A DNA stretch of 64,000 nt from Rhynchonema sp. JSB1_4 (lineage: Eukaryota > Nematoda > Chromadorea > Monhysterida > Xyalidae): positions 1 to 64,000 of the forward strand of contig JASAMV010007212.1 of assembly GCA_030248065.1 (NCBI GenBank). The letters run 5' to 3'. Position 1 is the stretch's first letter. The number at the start of each line of letters is the position of its first letter. The notes beneath the pieces were generated by a model that saw only the letters and a list, made by a program, of their open reading frames with translations, did not search any database and had not been told where the DNA came from. Positions 1-9,960 of the stretch are shown here, one piece after another. Position numbers and translations under genes: made by a program.

Positions 1-42
1 GGATTTTCTTCGTGAAACAAGTCGTTCCACCCATCGCACGTT

Positions 43-2091
43 TCAATACCGATCAACAGCATATTGTCTGATGAACAACAGCACGAAGCATGCGAATGCG
101 CACGGATACAGTACGATGGCAACTCGATCGCAGAATTCGCCCACCGATATCTGATGTGGCTTGCGACGTCGGAGGAACGGCACTAGCGGAATGGTTTGTA
201 CAATCGTGGTTACTGTAACGAAAAGTGACGTTTCAACGAACCCACTCTATTTTCGAGATTTGGTCTCTGATTCGCTGTAAATACAGGTGGCGACTGCTTT
301 TTTGTAGTGACCGAAAATGATAGGTCCCGTTAATGTCACTACAAAAATGGTAGACTGTGTAAGCCCATGTCAAACCTGTCTTGTCCCCATCAACACGTAC
401 AATCAGTTGTTGCACCTTTGGTTCACCGATTTGCTCCAGAGCACACGATAGCAACATTTGAAAGAGTGCGGCGAACGAAAAAATGAGACAGACAATTAGC
501 CAGACGTCTATGGCACGAATGTGACTGGCAGCCGGCAGACCTGGGAAGTGGTAGCATAGATGGCAGACCGGCAGGTGCATTAATCAAATTAGTGAAACAT
601 CAGCTAGCCAACCTGCCGACATGACATTGCCGATGTTGAAAACGAGCAGTGAAATGGCAGCGAAACCCAATGTGGCACGCGATCGGACCCCATCTAGTGG
701 AAAGAAGAAGCCGAACCACGAAATCGTCACTGCCACCGCTGTAGGCAGGAACATCTGCAAACCAGTGGACAGTATGACCTTGATTTTCAAGGACATCACA
801 GTGAAACAGCTCACATTCAGCCAATAATGTCCGCTCATTCGGACGAATGTGAATCTGGCCACCAATTGACACCAATCTCCTGCTGTATATCGATTAGATG
901 ATTCGTAGGTGGAGAACGATCGTAGCTCCATGTCCGGGATACGGTAGTCGGTCTTGGCTTTCACCTGATTATCAGGATTATCAATATCCGCTTCATAGTG
1001 GCCGTGGCCATGGAGGGGTGAAGCCCTTAAAATAGCGAATATTTTCGAAGCATATTTTGATCCCCGATCCGCCACTGCATCTGATGGCGAACATTTATTA
1101 GAAACCAAGATTTGTATGACGGGTCCCGCTCACCAGGAGCACCTATGTAGTTTTATCACTTAGAAGTTGCTAACCAATGTGATGGGTGCCACCGGCCACC
1201 ATCTCAATGTCATTTCACCAGCATGATGTCTCGAGCTTTCGAACTGCATGTCGCATGTGACACCATCAAGGGGGAACCTCGTCAATTGGCGCTTACATGG
1301 CACTGTTACCTGGGATTTAAAAATCTTTTATATGACTTTCAAATAAAATGGTCGAAAGACTATCCAACCCCCTCTCCCGTGCGTGACACCAACCCGCATG
1401 CGATAATTGACCCAAACACTTCCGTTCGGATGTATGATGCCCAAAACATTGGGTGACGGTGACACATGCACAATCGACTCACGACTGTTTGACACGGCCA
1501 CACCTGGCGTCCAGAAGACTTCGTCATGGACCAGACGGAAATCGAGTGAAGTGTTGGAACGACAGGACAGATTCGGCGGGTAGCGGAATCGCGCATCTGA
1601 CCTGAAGTTGGAACGGAATTGAACTGCGTGAAGGATTGCCCCCTGGAGCTGTCAAACAATTTTGCGTTGGTCGAGAACCCATGTAGTCATGTGACCTGTT
1701 CGCAGACGCAAACGCGCGTTGGCAGATTTGTGGAAGTGGCGATATTGCTAGTGCAGCAAAACAACTACATTACATGTCAGCCGAATGCACCACCAACCAG
1801 AACTGACTGTACCAAGCATCAATGACGAGCATTTCATTGTGATCAATCGACACATCCTGCACTGTCAGCTCAATGTCGACCAACAATGGCTGTCCGGCAA
1901 TGAAGGCTGGTGCCATGCGCGGGTCGTGGAACCTGTGTAGCCTCGTGGTGTGTGCTTCGGTCATAATCGGCACTGCGGGTTCGACACCGCCCCCAACTTA
2001 CCAATAGATGTACTGAATGACACCAAGAGAGTCCAAACATGCACCTGGACCCATGCCCATGTAGCTTAGCAGTAGGTCAGTCTCAGACCGC
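43..2091 (-). CDS. Cys-loop ligand-gated ion channel subunit (divergent, anion-channel-like)
   Basis: This is a plasma-membrane pentameric ligand-gated channel subunit. Hand-placed exons on the minus strand are 2002 upward (N-terminus), 1798-1932, 1394-1601, 1175-1309, 815-964, 613-754, 540 downward, and a last TM4 exon ending in a stop at 43-45. The ligand-binding domain shows FHDPRMAP, FWTPGVAVSNSRES and a canonical Cys-loop of two cysteines 13 residues apart around FPLD (about 1262-1304). TM1 begins after SGHYW, TM2 is TLGFAAISLLVFNIGN, TM3 is RAIDVWLIVCLIFSFAALF and TM4 is VAIVLYPCAFACFVLLF. The segment before TM2 reads GVRSRATLG, where anion channels carry a PAR motif, so only the Arg is kept. 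The TM3-TM4 loop is short and its splice sites are unresolved. The signal-peptide exon was not identified; an open frame continues to about 2330. The family assignment is firm; the ligand is unknown. Confidence 0.85.
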
Positions 2092-3067
2092 CTGATGTCA
2101 TCATAATGAACCACACTGGTCTCATTCAGGTTTTCGTGGTCATAAATTTCACCAGCACCAGGTTGAAGCATCCATACTTGCTGTATTTTCAAGAATTCCA
2201 ACAAAATTCGAATAAGCGGTTTCGCCCAGAACATTGATACGGAATTGAAAGGAAATAAGCCTGACGTACGAAGTTTCAAACAAAAACCGAAAGTTTTTCC
2301 TCTCACGGACGGAATGCACCAAGTCAAGCGCCTTCATGTGTGGTCCTGCTTGCCTATGCTTGCATGCGCCGAAGAACCACCAAGAAATTAGATTGAAGCC
2401 TAAAAGACCGGTCACCTTAATGAACACATGCACATACACGTTACGCATGTTATGCACTTATTTTGCGCAACCGCTGTTTCGCTTTAATGCATCAGTGCGC
2501 CGGAACCGGTGGCCCTGGAGGCATTTTGTGCCCCGGTTCACTTCATTTGCAATACTTGGGGTCCGTGATGCCGAAAGGGGCACCATTTTTTTAGTTCTGC
2601 GTCCACTAAACTTCGCGAGCGCCACCTGACACGAGTTTCGTGATAAAAGAGGGTTAAGTTTGGCTTATGGTATTGTGGTCAAATCATCTCGTCAAATAAA
2701 TTCGTCGAACACGTGTATTAGTTTTCGCGTTCATTTGGGGCTCATGTGTTCGACGACTTTCTTTGACGAGATGATTTGACGACAAAACCGTTAGCCTTAA
2801 GTTTCAAACAAACAAAACTGAGTGATTTGTATATCGGAGAGAGAGATTGTTCTGAAACGAGCTTTCGAGATTGGAAATACACACACAAACTAGAGACTGA
2901 CAATTTGTTCAAATTTACAGCCCAACAAGCACTGAGCAACAAAAGTAAGTGCACGCTACGCGCACGCACATCGAAAACGGAAGCACAAACGGAAAAATAA
3001 AGCTAGAATGAAATTTGAGAAAACCTCTGTGTGACATACTCATACAAGGAATGCACAGCTCACAAAT
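2092..3067. other. Intergenic region between receptor and cytohesin 3' end
   Basis: I see no convincing conserved exon here. It holds a 41-bp-armed hairpin (2675-2783) and may contain the receptor's signal-peptide exon: a frame at 2150-2457 opens with a hydrophobic stretch after an ATG, but no splice connection could be proved. Confidence 0.4.
2675..2783. repeat. Short inverted repeat (hairpin) with 41-bp arms
   Basis: The left arm at 2675-2715 and the right arm at 2743-2783 are reverse complements with four mismatches over 41 bp. They are separated by a 27-bp loop. Both arms carry GTCAAATCATCTCGTCAAA and GTCGAACAC-type blocks. It looks like a small foldback or MITE remnant; no target-site duplication is evident. 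Confidence 0.75.
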
Positions 3068-6000
3068 TCATGTGGTCTGCCGGGAAACGAGCAGATGTTG
3101 CTCAAAAATAGCAGAAGAAAATTATCAAACAGCCCGTATTATCCACACAGCATTGAATCGGTTGAAACAGATCATTATTTCTTCAACAATTGATTACGTT
3201 TTAATCTCACCAGATAGAACGGATTGTGCGCAATGCTGGCTCTGGAAAAGCGAACTGACTACGAATCATCACAAATAGGGTGCCTTTATTCTGAGATGGC
3301 GGGAGTAAAACAACAGAAAACCAACCTGATAGCATCTATCCACAATTGTTTTTCCTCCTCATTCGCCGCACACATCCGATAGACTGTGTGTTTACCTGAA
3401 ATCATATTAAATTACTGAAAATTATCAAGCTTTGTTACATTCCACGCAGTGAAACATCATCCAGCTAACCTTCCACCACGCGTCCATCAGTGTCCGTCTT
3501 GCAGGCTTTGATGATTTCGGCTTTGGTCGAATAGATCTCGAATGCATACGGATGACTTTTGTCATTCACATCACGTACCTCAACGTTTTCCAGTGGAATT
3601 ATGCCGCGCGGCTCTTTGTCCTAAAATATCTGGCCAAACATTAATGTGGAAATAAATACGTACAATTACGCTCAAATCTTCAAACTAACAGTTGTGTATT
3701 CGAAATAGTAGAGGCAATTGTCACTCAATATGAACCAGCGTCGTTTCCAAGACTTGTAACGACCGCCTGAAACAATGATGATGAACCTACCAATGTTTAT
3801 TATTTTATCAAGAAAACTAAATTTAAATAGAAGAACCGTAATTCCAGCTGAGTAGAGGAAAAAATAGGAATGAACAGAACAGGAAATAACTAAACACCAA
3901 AAAAACACACAAAAGAGGTAACAAGCACAAACAGAAACGAATGCCACCTAGTTCTGACCGCAACTTACTAATTTTCGTGGCACCTGAAAAGTTAGGGAGC
4001 CTGTTAGTTTGCTACGACCACACAACAGTTCTATCACATGTAGAATCTTCAAGCGACACACAATCAAGTCTGAAGAAAGGCGGGAAGTACGTACCCTGTT
4101 TGAGCAACCAGCCTTCCCTGTCAGGATTGAAGAATGTGTGCATCAGATCGTTGCCATCGTCTTCCGGGATTTTGAACGGCTCTGTGCGAATGCTTTCGTA
4201 CAAACTCTGCAAAACATTTTTCATTCAGCGACCTGTTTCAGTTTGTTGAGCAACAATCAACTCTCTTGGAGCATGTGGCATTCTGGGGTGTACACCCGGT
4301 GATTTCGTCTCTGACGACTGGCCCGGATCACCTAAGCTGTCAGGCGTTACGGGCGGAAACAGCAACGTGTCACAGCGCAAAGGCGTGCCCTCAAAGCACC
4401 TGACCGTCTGACCAAGCAACTTGTGTTTGAGCATCACCAATCAAACCTGCAGCAATTCAGCGGGAAGATCCTGTCCCTCGTTGATGCCCCTGTTCATTGT
4501 GATGAACTGTTCAACGGTGGGTTTGTCCTTGACTGACGGATTGTGTAATGACGTATTGAGCATGATTATAGCGAATGATAGAACGTAGCATGTGTCTGAG
4601 GAATGAGTTTCTTTGATGGTTTTGGACTAAAATGAAGAAATAACCCAATGTAAACAAACCATGTGAAGTGAAAACACCGGCGTTCATTGCACAATAATGT
4701 TTGGCAAATCGCTCCATCATGCGGTCGATTTTCTGCGCTTCACCGGGCAATCGGAAACTCCACAGGAATTGTCTGAATTTCGATTAATCTCTGTGCCTTG
4801 CTTATTTTAAAGATTTTAGTCAGCCAGAGTTTCTCTTTTCAAATATCCACTTGCCTATTGGCAAGTAATCCAGAATTTTGCGTGCCACAACCAAAATCCC
4901 CTTGCCAAGCTAAAATGGAGCTAGATTGTCTTGTTTGGCATCAATGTTACGTTTTGCAGCGCACCGAATTCTCTCTTGGTGCATTCGCAAAGCCTCATCT
5001 GAGATAGGGACGAAGAAGTACTATGCATCTATTATTGCATAAAAATAAGAAGAATCCTGACCGGCCATATTGGCGCAAGAAATGGACACTTGAAGCTGAG
5101 GCAAAGACTTCGAGTAGTTTTGCTTCGTGTGCCAACAAACACCAAAGCGCCGAGGGTTCTTTGTTCATGTATAGTGCACTCAAAATGGCATTATCAACAA
5201 CTAGTGCTACAACGATGACAACACTGGGCGGATCTGCCGTTGTCCTTCGCGCGCAGGCAGAAAACTGTTTGTATTATTGCAAGGAAGAAACTCGAGCGCA
5301 GCGCGAAAATTTTTCGAAAAAGCCCACTAACTCACGGTAAGAAAGCTCACATGTCAATATTAAACTTGACATTCAACTTGCCAGCTGCCGAATCTTATTT
5401 AACCTGAAAATTTACTTGCCAAACTGAAATTTTACTTGCCTTGTTGCCACTGATAAGTGTTCACTTACAAAAAACCTGTAGTCAACGACTACGAGAAATG
5501 GCATTTTGAGCAAGAAACCAACCGCAGAGCCTGCACAAGAATGAGATCGGTGAAATCGTGCAGTTCAACGAATTTCTGCAGCACGTCGATGTTGAATTCA
5601 TCCTTTTCGCCCAGATACTCGCCAACAGCAGACTTGCTCAGCCCTTCGCCTTTGTACAGGAATTCGGCAACCTGAACATCAGTAAAGCATCGAAAAGTAA
5701 ACAAAATACACAATTTATGAAACCAAAAAATGACGAACTTCAGGCGACGTCCTTGAGAGCAGCTCGTTTTCGATAAGATATTCAATGCCTTTCTTTGGGT
5801 CCATGTTGAACTTCTTTCGTCCGATGGACTGCATTTTGACTTTCGGGTCCACTTTACTGAAGCAATTTTCGATGAGATTGGTTGGCTGGACAGCGTAATT
5901 GGTAGCTGGATTGGTCAGCGTAACGCGAAGGCAAGTTTCTACATTTACACGAAACAGTCGGAAAACATTTGTTCAAAAAGATCGGGCCAGGCCGGGTCGA

Positions 6001-7258
6001 CCTGTTGCGGGTGTCGGGCCGGACAGGAGCCGACCTAACCCGGCCCGACTGACACCTCTGCTGTAAGTAGTACTTACTCATCGTCAATTATGTCAAGGGC
6101 CTCAATTTCAGCGTTCACTTGCGTCAGTTCTGTTCGAATTTGCTGAAACATGAACAAGTTATTCTCAAAGCGCGGCTATCCAATGTGAATTTTAATAGGA
6201 CCCAAACTATACATTAGCCGCGCGATAAACGTTTTTTTCTGAAACAACAAACAAGCCATTCCTGTTGGGATGTGGAGAAAATCCTTCAGTTCATTCGTGA
6301 AAAAAACCTAAAAAATCGGGATGGATATTTTTTACTCAAAGTCAAAACGGCTGAAGATCCGTAGTCTTACTCCGATACATCTAGGTACAGTTTCATCAAT
6401 ATCTAACTATTATTACTTGTTTCGTACGCACAGAACAATCCACTGCACAATCTACTCCCCCGCTCCATCCATCTATCGTCAACAAGTTTGGGTCGACCGA
6501 TCCCCCCAGATTTTGGTCATTTATCTATTGCCAACACATTTCGGGCCGGGTATACTTGAGGCTTGCGGGCCGGAAAAAAACCGAAAAAACACCGTTTTTT
6601 TCGAGGCTCGGAAAAAAACGTTTTTAATTTTCCGGAAATTTTTCAAAGTGGCAACTTTGGGGAAAAACGGTTTTTTTCCAAAAATTTCCGAGATATTTTC
6701 CAAGGTTGCGAGAGGATGTTGTCAAAACCAATGTAAATCGGTACTAAACAGTTCAAAACAAACAAACTTTTTAATCCCCAAGTGCATTTTAGCCTGTTTC
6801 AGGCCATTTCCCGACGAAATTTTCTCCAAAATAGGCGTTTTTGGACCATGGGTACTGGAAAAATATTTGGAAAAAAACGGTTTTTTTTCCAAAAAATATA
6901 TTTTGCGGAAAAATACGCAAGTATAGGGCCGGGGCCTCCCAATGTAGCTACCGTCAACGACCTGGCCAAGTATTACACTAGTAGTTGACTCAACGCTCCT
7001 AAATTAACCCCAGTGAAAAACACAACCGCCGTATTCTGTTATCGACCATACGCAACCGCAATTCTAAGCTTGAAATTTATGCCAACAATGGCGGCTGACT
7101 GGGTGTATGATAACATAGAGCGCCCTCCTATTTCAGGTAATTGTACTAAAAAAATAAAAAAAACTATACCCCGAAAAAACAAACTTCAATTTCCTCCAAC
7201 AGCTCTGTTTTACGTTTTCTTATATCCAGCAGAATCTTGTTCTCCTCCTCAGTCAAAT
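3068..7258 (-). CDS. CYTH: Cytohesin (Sec7 + PH domain Arf guanine-nucleotide exchange factor)
   Basis: Cytohesins load GTP on Arf GTPases at PIP3-containing membranes. Exons by splice phase: 7185-7258, 6078-6142, 5740-5856, 5523-5672, 4660-4771, 4447-4596, 4095-4206, 3690-3766, 3471-3620, 3327-3395, 3211-3235 and probably 3068-3100. The first encoded part is the N-terminal coiled coil ([17 protein letters not shown]). The Sec7 domain follows, with the exchange-finger region [12 protein letters not shown] and the conserved [15 protein letters not shown] and [20 protein letters not shown]. Next are the linker [12 protein letters not shown] and a PH domain ([20 protein letters not shown], then [18 protein letters not shown]). 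The PH loop reads [10 protein letters not shown], a two-glycine version. About 378 residues are recovered; cytohesins are about 400, so only the start exon is missing. The last exon ([10 protein letters not shown], stop) is weaker. The 0.75- and 1.0-kb introns carry repeats. Confidence 0.93.
5980..6062. repeat. CGGGCC-rich repeat copy, truncated, in cytohesin intron
   Basis: This GC-rich stretch contains repeated CGGGCC/GGCCCG words and ends in CGGCCCGACTGACACCTCTGC. That matches the right end of the intact element at 9125-9454 (CGGCCCGATTCTCACCTCTGC). The left terminal GCAGAGGTG is absent, so the copy is truncated. It abuts the donor site of the exon at 6078-6142. Confidence 0.6.
6541..6935. 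repeat. GGGCCGG-flanked A/T-homopolymer repeat in cytohesin intron
   Basis: The block begins TTTCGGGCCGGGTATAC and ends GTATAGGGCCGGGGCC. Between them are many runs of A or T (AAAAAACACCG, CGTTTTTTT) that give long but meaningless open frames. It is probably related to the CGGGCC element family, judged by its ends. It lies wholly inside the 1-kb intron between 6142 and 7185. Confidence 0.4.
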
Positions 7259-7849
7259 CTGAAACTAGACAAGATCTTGCGTTGTGGCTCGTGGGGCTCT
7301 CGTTTGTCTGGTCCTCGTTGTTGTCTGCAGTAGCTGCAGCGAGCGGACCAGAAAAACAGAAACCAAACAGAGGTCGCAATCAAGCGGGCTTTGGCCGGCC
7401 CGGCCCAATGGTAGCAATTTGCTACTAAAATTTCCCGTTGCTACTAAAAAATCGAGGTTTAGTAGCAATTTGCTGCTAAGATTTCAGGGTTTAGTAGCAA
7501 AAAATATACGATATATCTACGGTATCCGAACTTCACTCTCTTAAACGTCTTAGCCCCTAAAACACAAAAATTTTGCGCTTCGCGCGTTGCTTGATTTATT
7601 CTGATGGTCACAAGTTGCGAGCTGGTGGGGCGCTAAGTAACTGTTACTGTTGAACACTTCACTCACTGGCCTTCGTGTTTGCTGATCATTTGGGTCTTTG
7701 GCTTTTGAAACACGAATAGCTGTGGTCATGAGAAACAAGAAATATCCAGCTAAATTCTCGAGCAAAAAGTGCTGCTTGAAGATTTGTTCATGATCACAGA
7801 TAAAACAAAGACAAAACTGAAATGCTCTAAAACGCTAATTTCGGGGGTC

Positions 7850-8240
7850 TATTTTTTACTGGGGTGGGGTCATTTTGGGGGGTTCAATTTATGGGGGGTC
7901 AATTATTGGGGGGTTATATTTTTCACTTGCCCCCCCCCCTCGACGAAAAAAATCATTGTTAATAATGCCCATAAAAATGGCTTGTTTTCGGTATTTTCTA
8001 ACTTTAACAGCGGCAATTATGCTTAAAAAGTTGTATTCTATTGTGTACGCAAGCTTAAACAACGTTTGACACAACAACAAAGCCTTACCAAACCACCAAT
8101 CTGTGCGGTACGGCGAAGGTTTGGGGGTGGGGTTCTATTAATGGGGGGTCAATTGATTGGGAGTTCTATTTTTGATTTCGAGCCAGAGCCATTTAGGTGG
8201 GGTTCTATTAATGGGTGGGGTTCTATTTCTGACAATACGG
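7850..8240. repeat. G-run/CTATT repeat, MITE-related, right terminus intact
   Basis: The block consists of repeated units such as GGGGTTCTATTAATGGG and GGGGGGTCAATTATTGG. Its right edge, CTATTTCTGACAATACGG followed by TA (8223-8242), is the same terminus as the complete element at 22789-22943. The matching left terminus is missing, so this is a truncated or rearranged copy. Confidence 0.55.
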
Positions 8241-8394
8241 TACCTACTGTACTTAGGGGGGCTCCCCCCACTCCCCAAGCTACACCAATGGGGCGGTCCG
8301 GTTCCACTGGGGGATCCCGTCTCCCCCAAAAGCCACAGCACGGGCACGGCCCCTTCCCCTTTCCATTCAAGTTTTTACGGTAAAAAGGGACTCG

Positions 8395-8462
8395 GGCTGC
8401 CCCGACCCGAACAAAATGTCCAAAACCGCGGCCCGGCCTGGGTCGGCCCGATTGTGACCTCC
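8395..8462. repeat. CGGGCC-rich repeat copy (partial)
   Basis: GGCTGCCCCGACCCG ... GGGTCGGCCCGATTGTGACCTCCG resembles the right half and end of the element at 9125-9454 (GGCCCGATTCTCACCTCTGC). The left terminus is not found. Confidence 0.4.
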
Positions 8463-8726
8463 GAAGCTGAAATCAAAAACCAACCTGCTGTTGAAGAAAA
8501 ATTGGCCATTGGTGCTGCGGTGGTGGCTGGGCTGGCGGCGAAGCCCTCAGCAATTCGACGTCAAATAATCAATGGTGGTTCCTCTGTTCTCTGTTGCTCG
8601 TAACGCCTTTAAAGACATGCTCAACAAGAAGGACACAGGCAGGCAGGCCGCAGGACGGCAGGAGAATGGAAAAAATTATGAACAAAAATTGATTTACTGA
8701 CGACGACGAACAAGATTGACTAATTA

Positions 8727-9474
8727 CCGTAAAAACCTAAATACAGCCCCCCGGAATAGAGCCCCCCGTAATACAGCCCCTCCCCAAAAAGGGGGTCAGT
8801 GAATTAATAGAGCCCCCCCCGGAATAGACCCCCTAAGTAACATCCCCTATACCGTAGTGTATTAAGGCTTGATAGTGGTGCACAGGTACATTTGTGCACG
8901 TTTGTTGTTCGTTCAGAGCACATAATACCTATGCATCTAATTGACGAATAGACACGAATAAATGCGATTACAAGCGAAAAAACATCCTTTCAAACCCATT
9001 TTTAGGGGTTTTTGGGGTACGGGTATTTCTGGGAACAATTTTTCAGGTTCGGGTCAGTGAATTAATAGAGGCCCCCCCCGGAATAGACCCCCCAAAATGG
9101 GGTCAGTGAATTAATAGAGCCCCCGCAGAGGTGGGAATCGGGCCGGCCCGGGCCGGGCCGAGGTTTCCGGCCCGAAAAGCCCCGACATCATCGAATTTCA
9201 ATGAAAAATCGCGATTTTTTGGCTAAATTTGTCACAATTTCTCGCGATTCTGCAAATTAGTACCGACTTCCATGATTATTAGGTATTTCTAAACCAAAAA
9301 AAACAGTAATTTTTGCACCAAAAAAATGCTTCAAAATATCATCAGAAAAAGTCGGGCCCGAACTGTCGGGCCGGGCCGGGCCGGGCCGACCCGACCCCCG
9401 GACCTCGTCGGGCCGGGCCGGGCCGAGGCAACCCGGCCCGATTCTCACCTCTGCTTCTATTTAGGTTTTCACGG
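8727..9474. mobile_element. MITE-like element A, 748 bp, with TIRs and TA duplication
   Basis: The left end CCGTAAAAACCTAAATA (8727) and the right end TATTTAGGTTTTCACGG (ending 9474) are inverted copies with one mismatch. The element is flanked by TA on both sides (8725-8726, 9475-9476), as expected for Tc1/mariner-type insertion. The interior repeats GGAATAGAGCCCCCC and GGGTCAGTGAATTAATAGAG. No transposase frame is present, so it is non-autonomous. Element B (9125-9454) is inserted within it. Confidence 0.7.
9125..9454. mobile_element. MITE-like element B with CGGGCC arms, nested in element A
   Basis: The left end GCAGAGGTGGGAATCGGGCC and the right end GGCCCGATTCTCACCTCTGC are inverted copies with one mismatch. 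Subterminal arrays of CGGGCC/GGGCCGG flank an A/T-rich centre. No coding capacity is visible. It interrupts element A just after the run AGAGCCCCC, so it arrived later. Confidence 0.65.
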
Positions 9475-9960
9475 TATACGGAAATCGGGAAATCCACCCG
9501 TTTTGTGTGTGCTTAGTTCCATACTTAAGCTAAAGGCTCCTATTTCAGGCTTAGGCTTGCGGTGAGGTTTTGGCTTGGGCTTAGGCACCACGACGAAAAA
9601 CGGCACGTCGGTCGTCGACGAGGACCGTGCGACGAACCGATTTTCAAAAAAAGACAATGAAAAAGAAAATTATAGGTGGAAGTTCCGGGTCCATTTGGTT
9701 CCAGTTCTCGATGATACGCACGTCCGGCGACAGCACCAGCACGTTTATTAGCATGTGCTTGGACGGAAATCAAATCACAGTTTTTAGTTTGTTTACTCAC
9801 AGTTACCAACAACGTGTTGGCACAAATACGATGATAAGCCAGCTCACAGGTCATTAAAAACAAAAAATACCAAGGTGGGAGTAGAAGCACTCCAATTTTC
9901 AGTTCCTGGCGTTGGTCATAAAAACTCTTATATTTTTTTCAAAGCGGTTTTGTAGCAACC

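Noticed and set aside
6321..6926. 201-codon plus-strand open frame
   Set aside because: It is produced by A/T homopolymer repeats in a cytohesin intron and reads as Phe/Lys runs.
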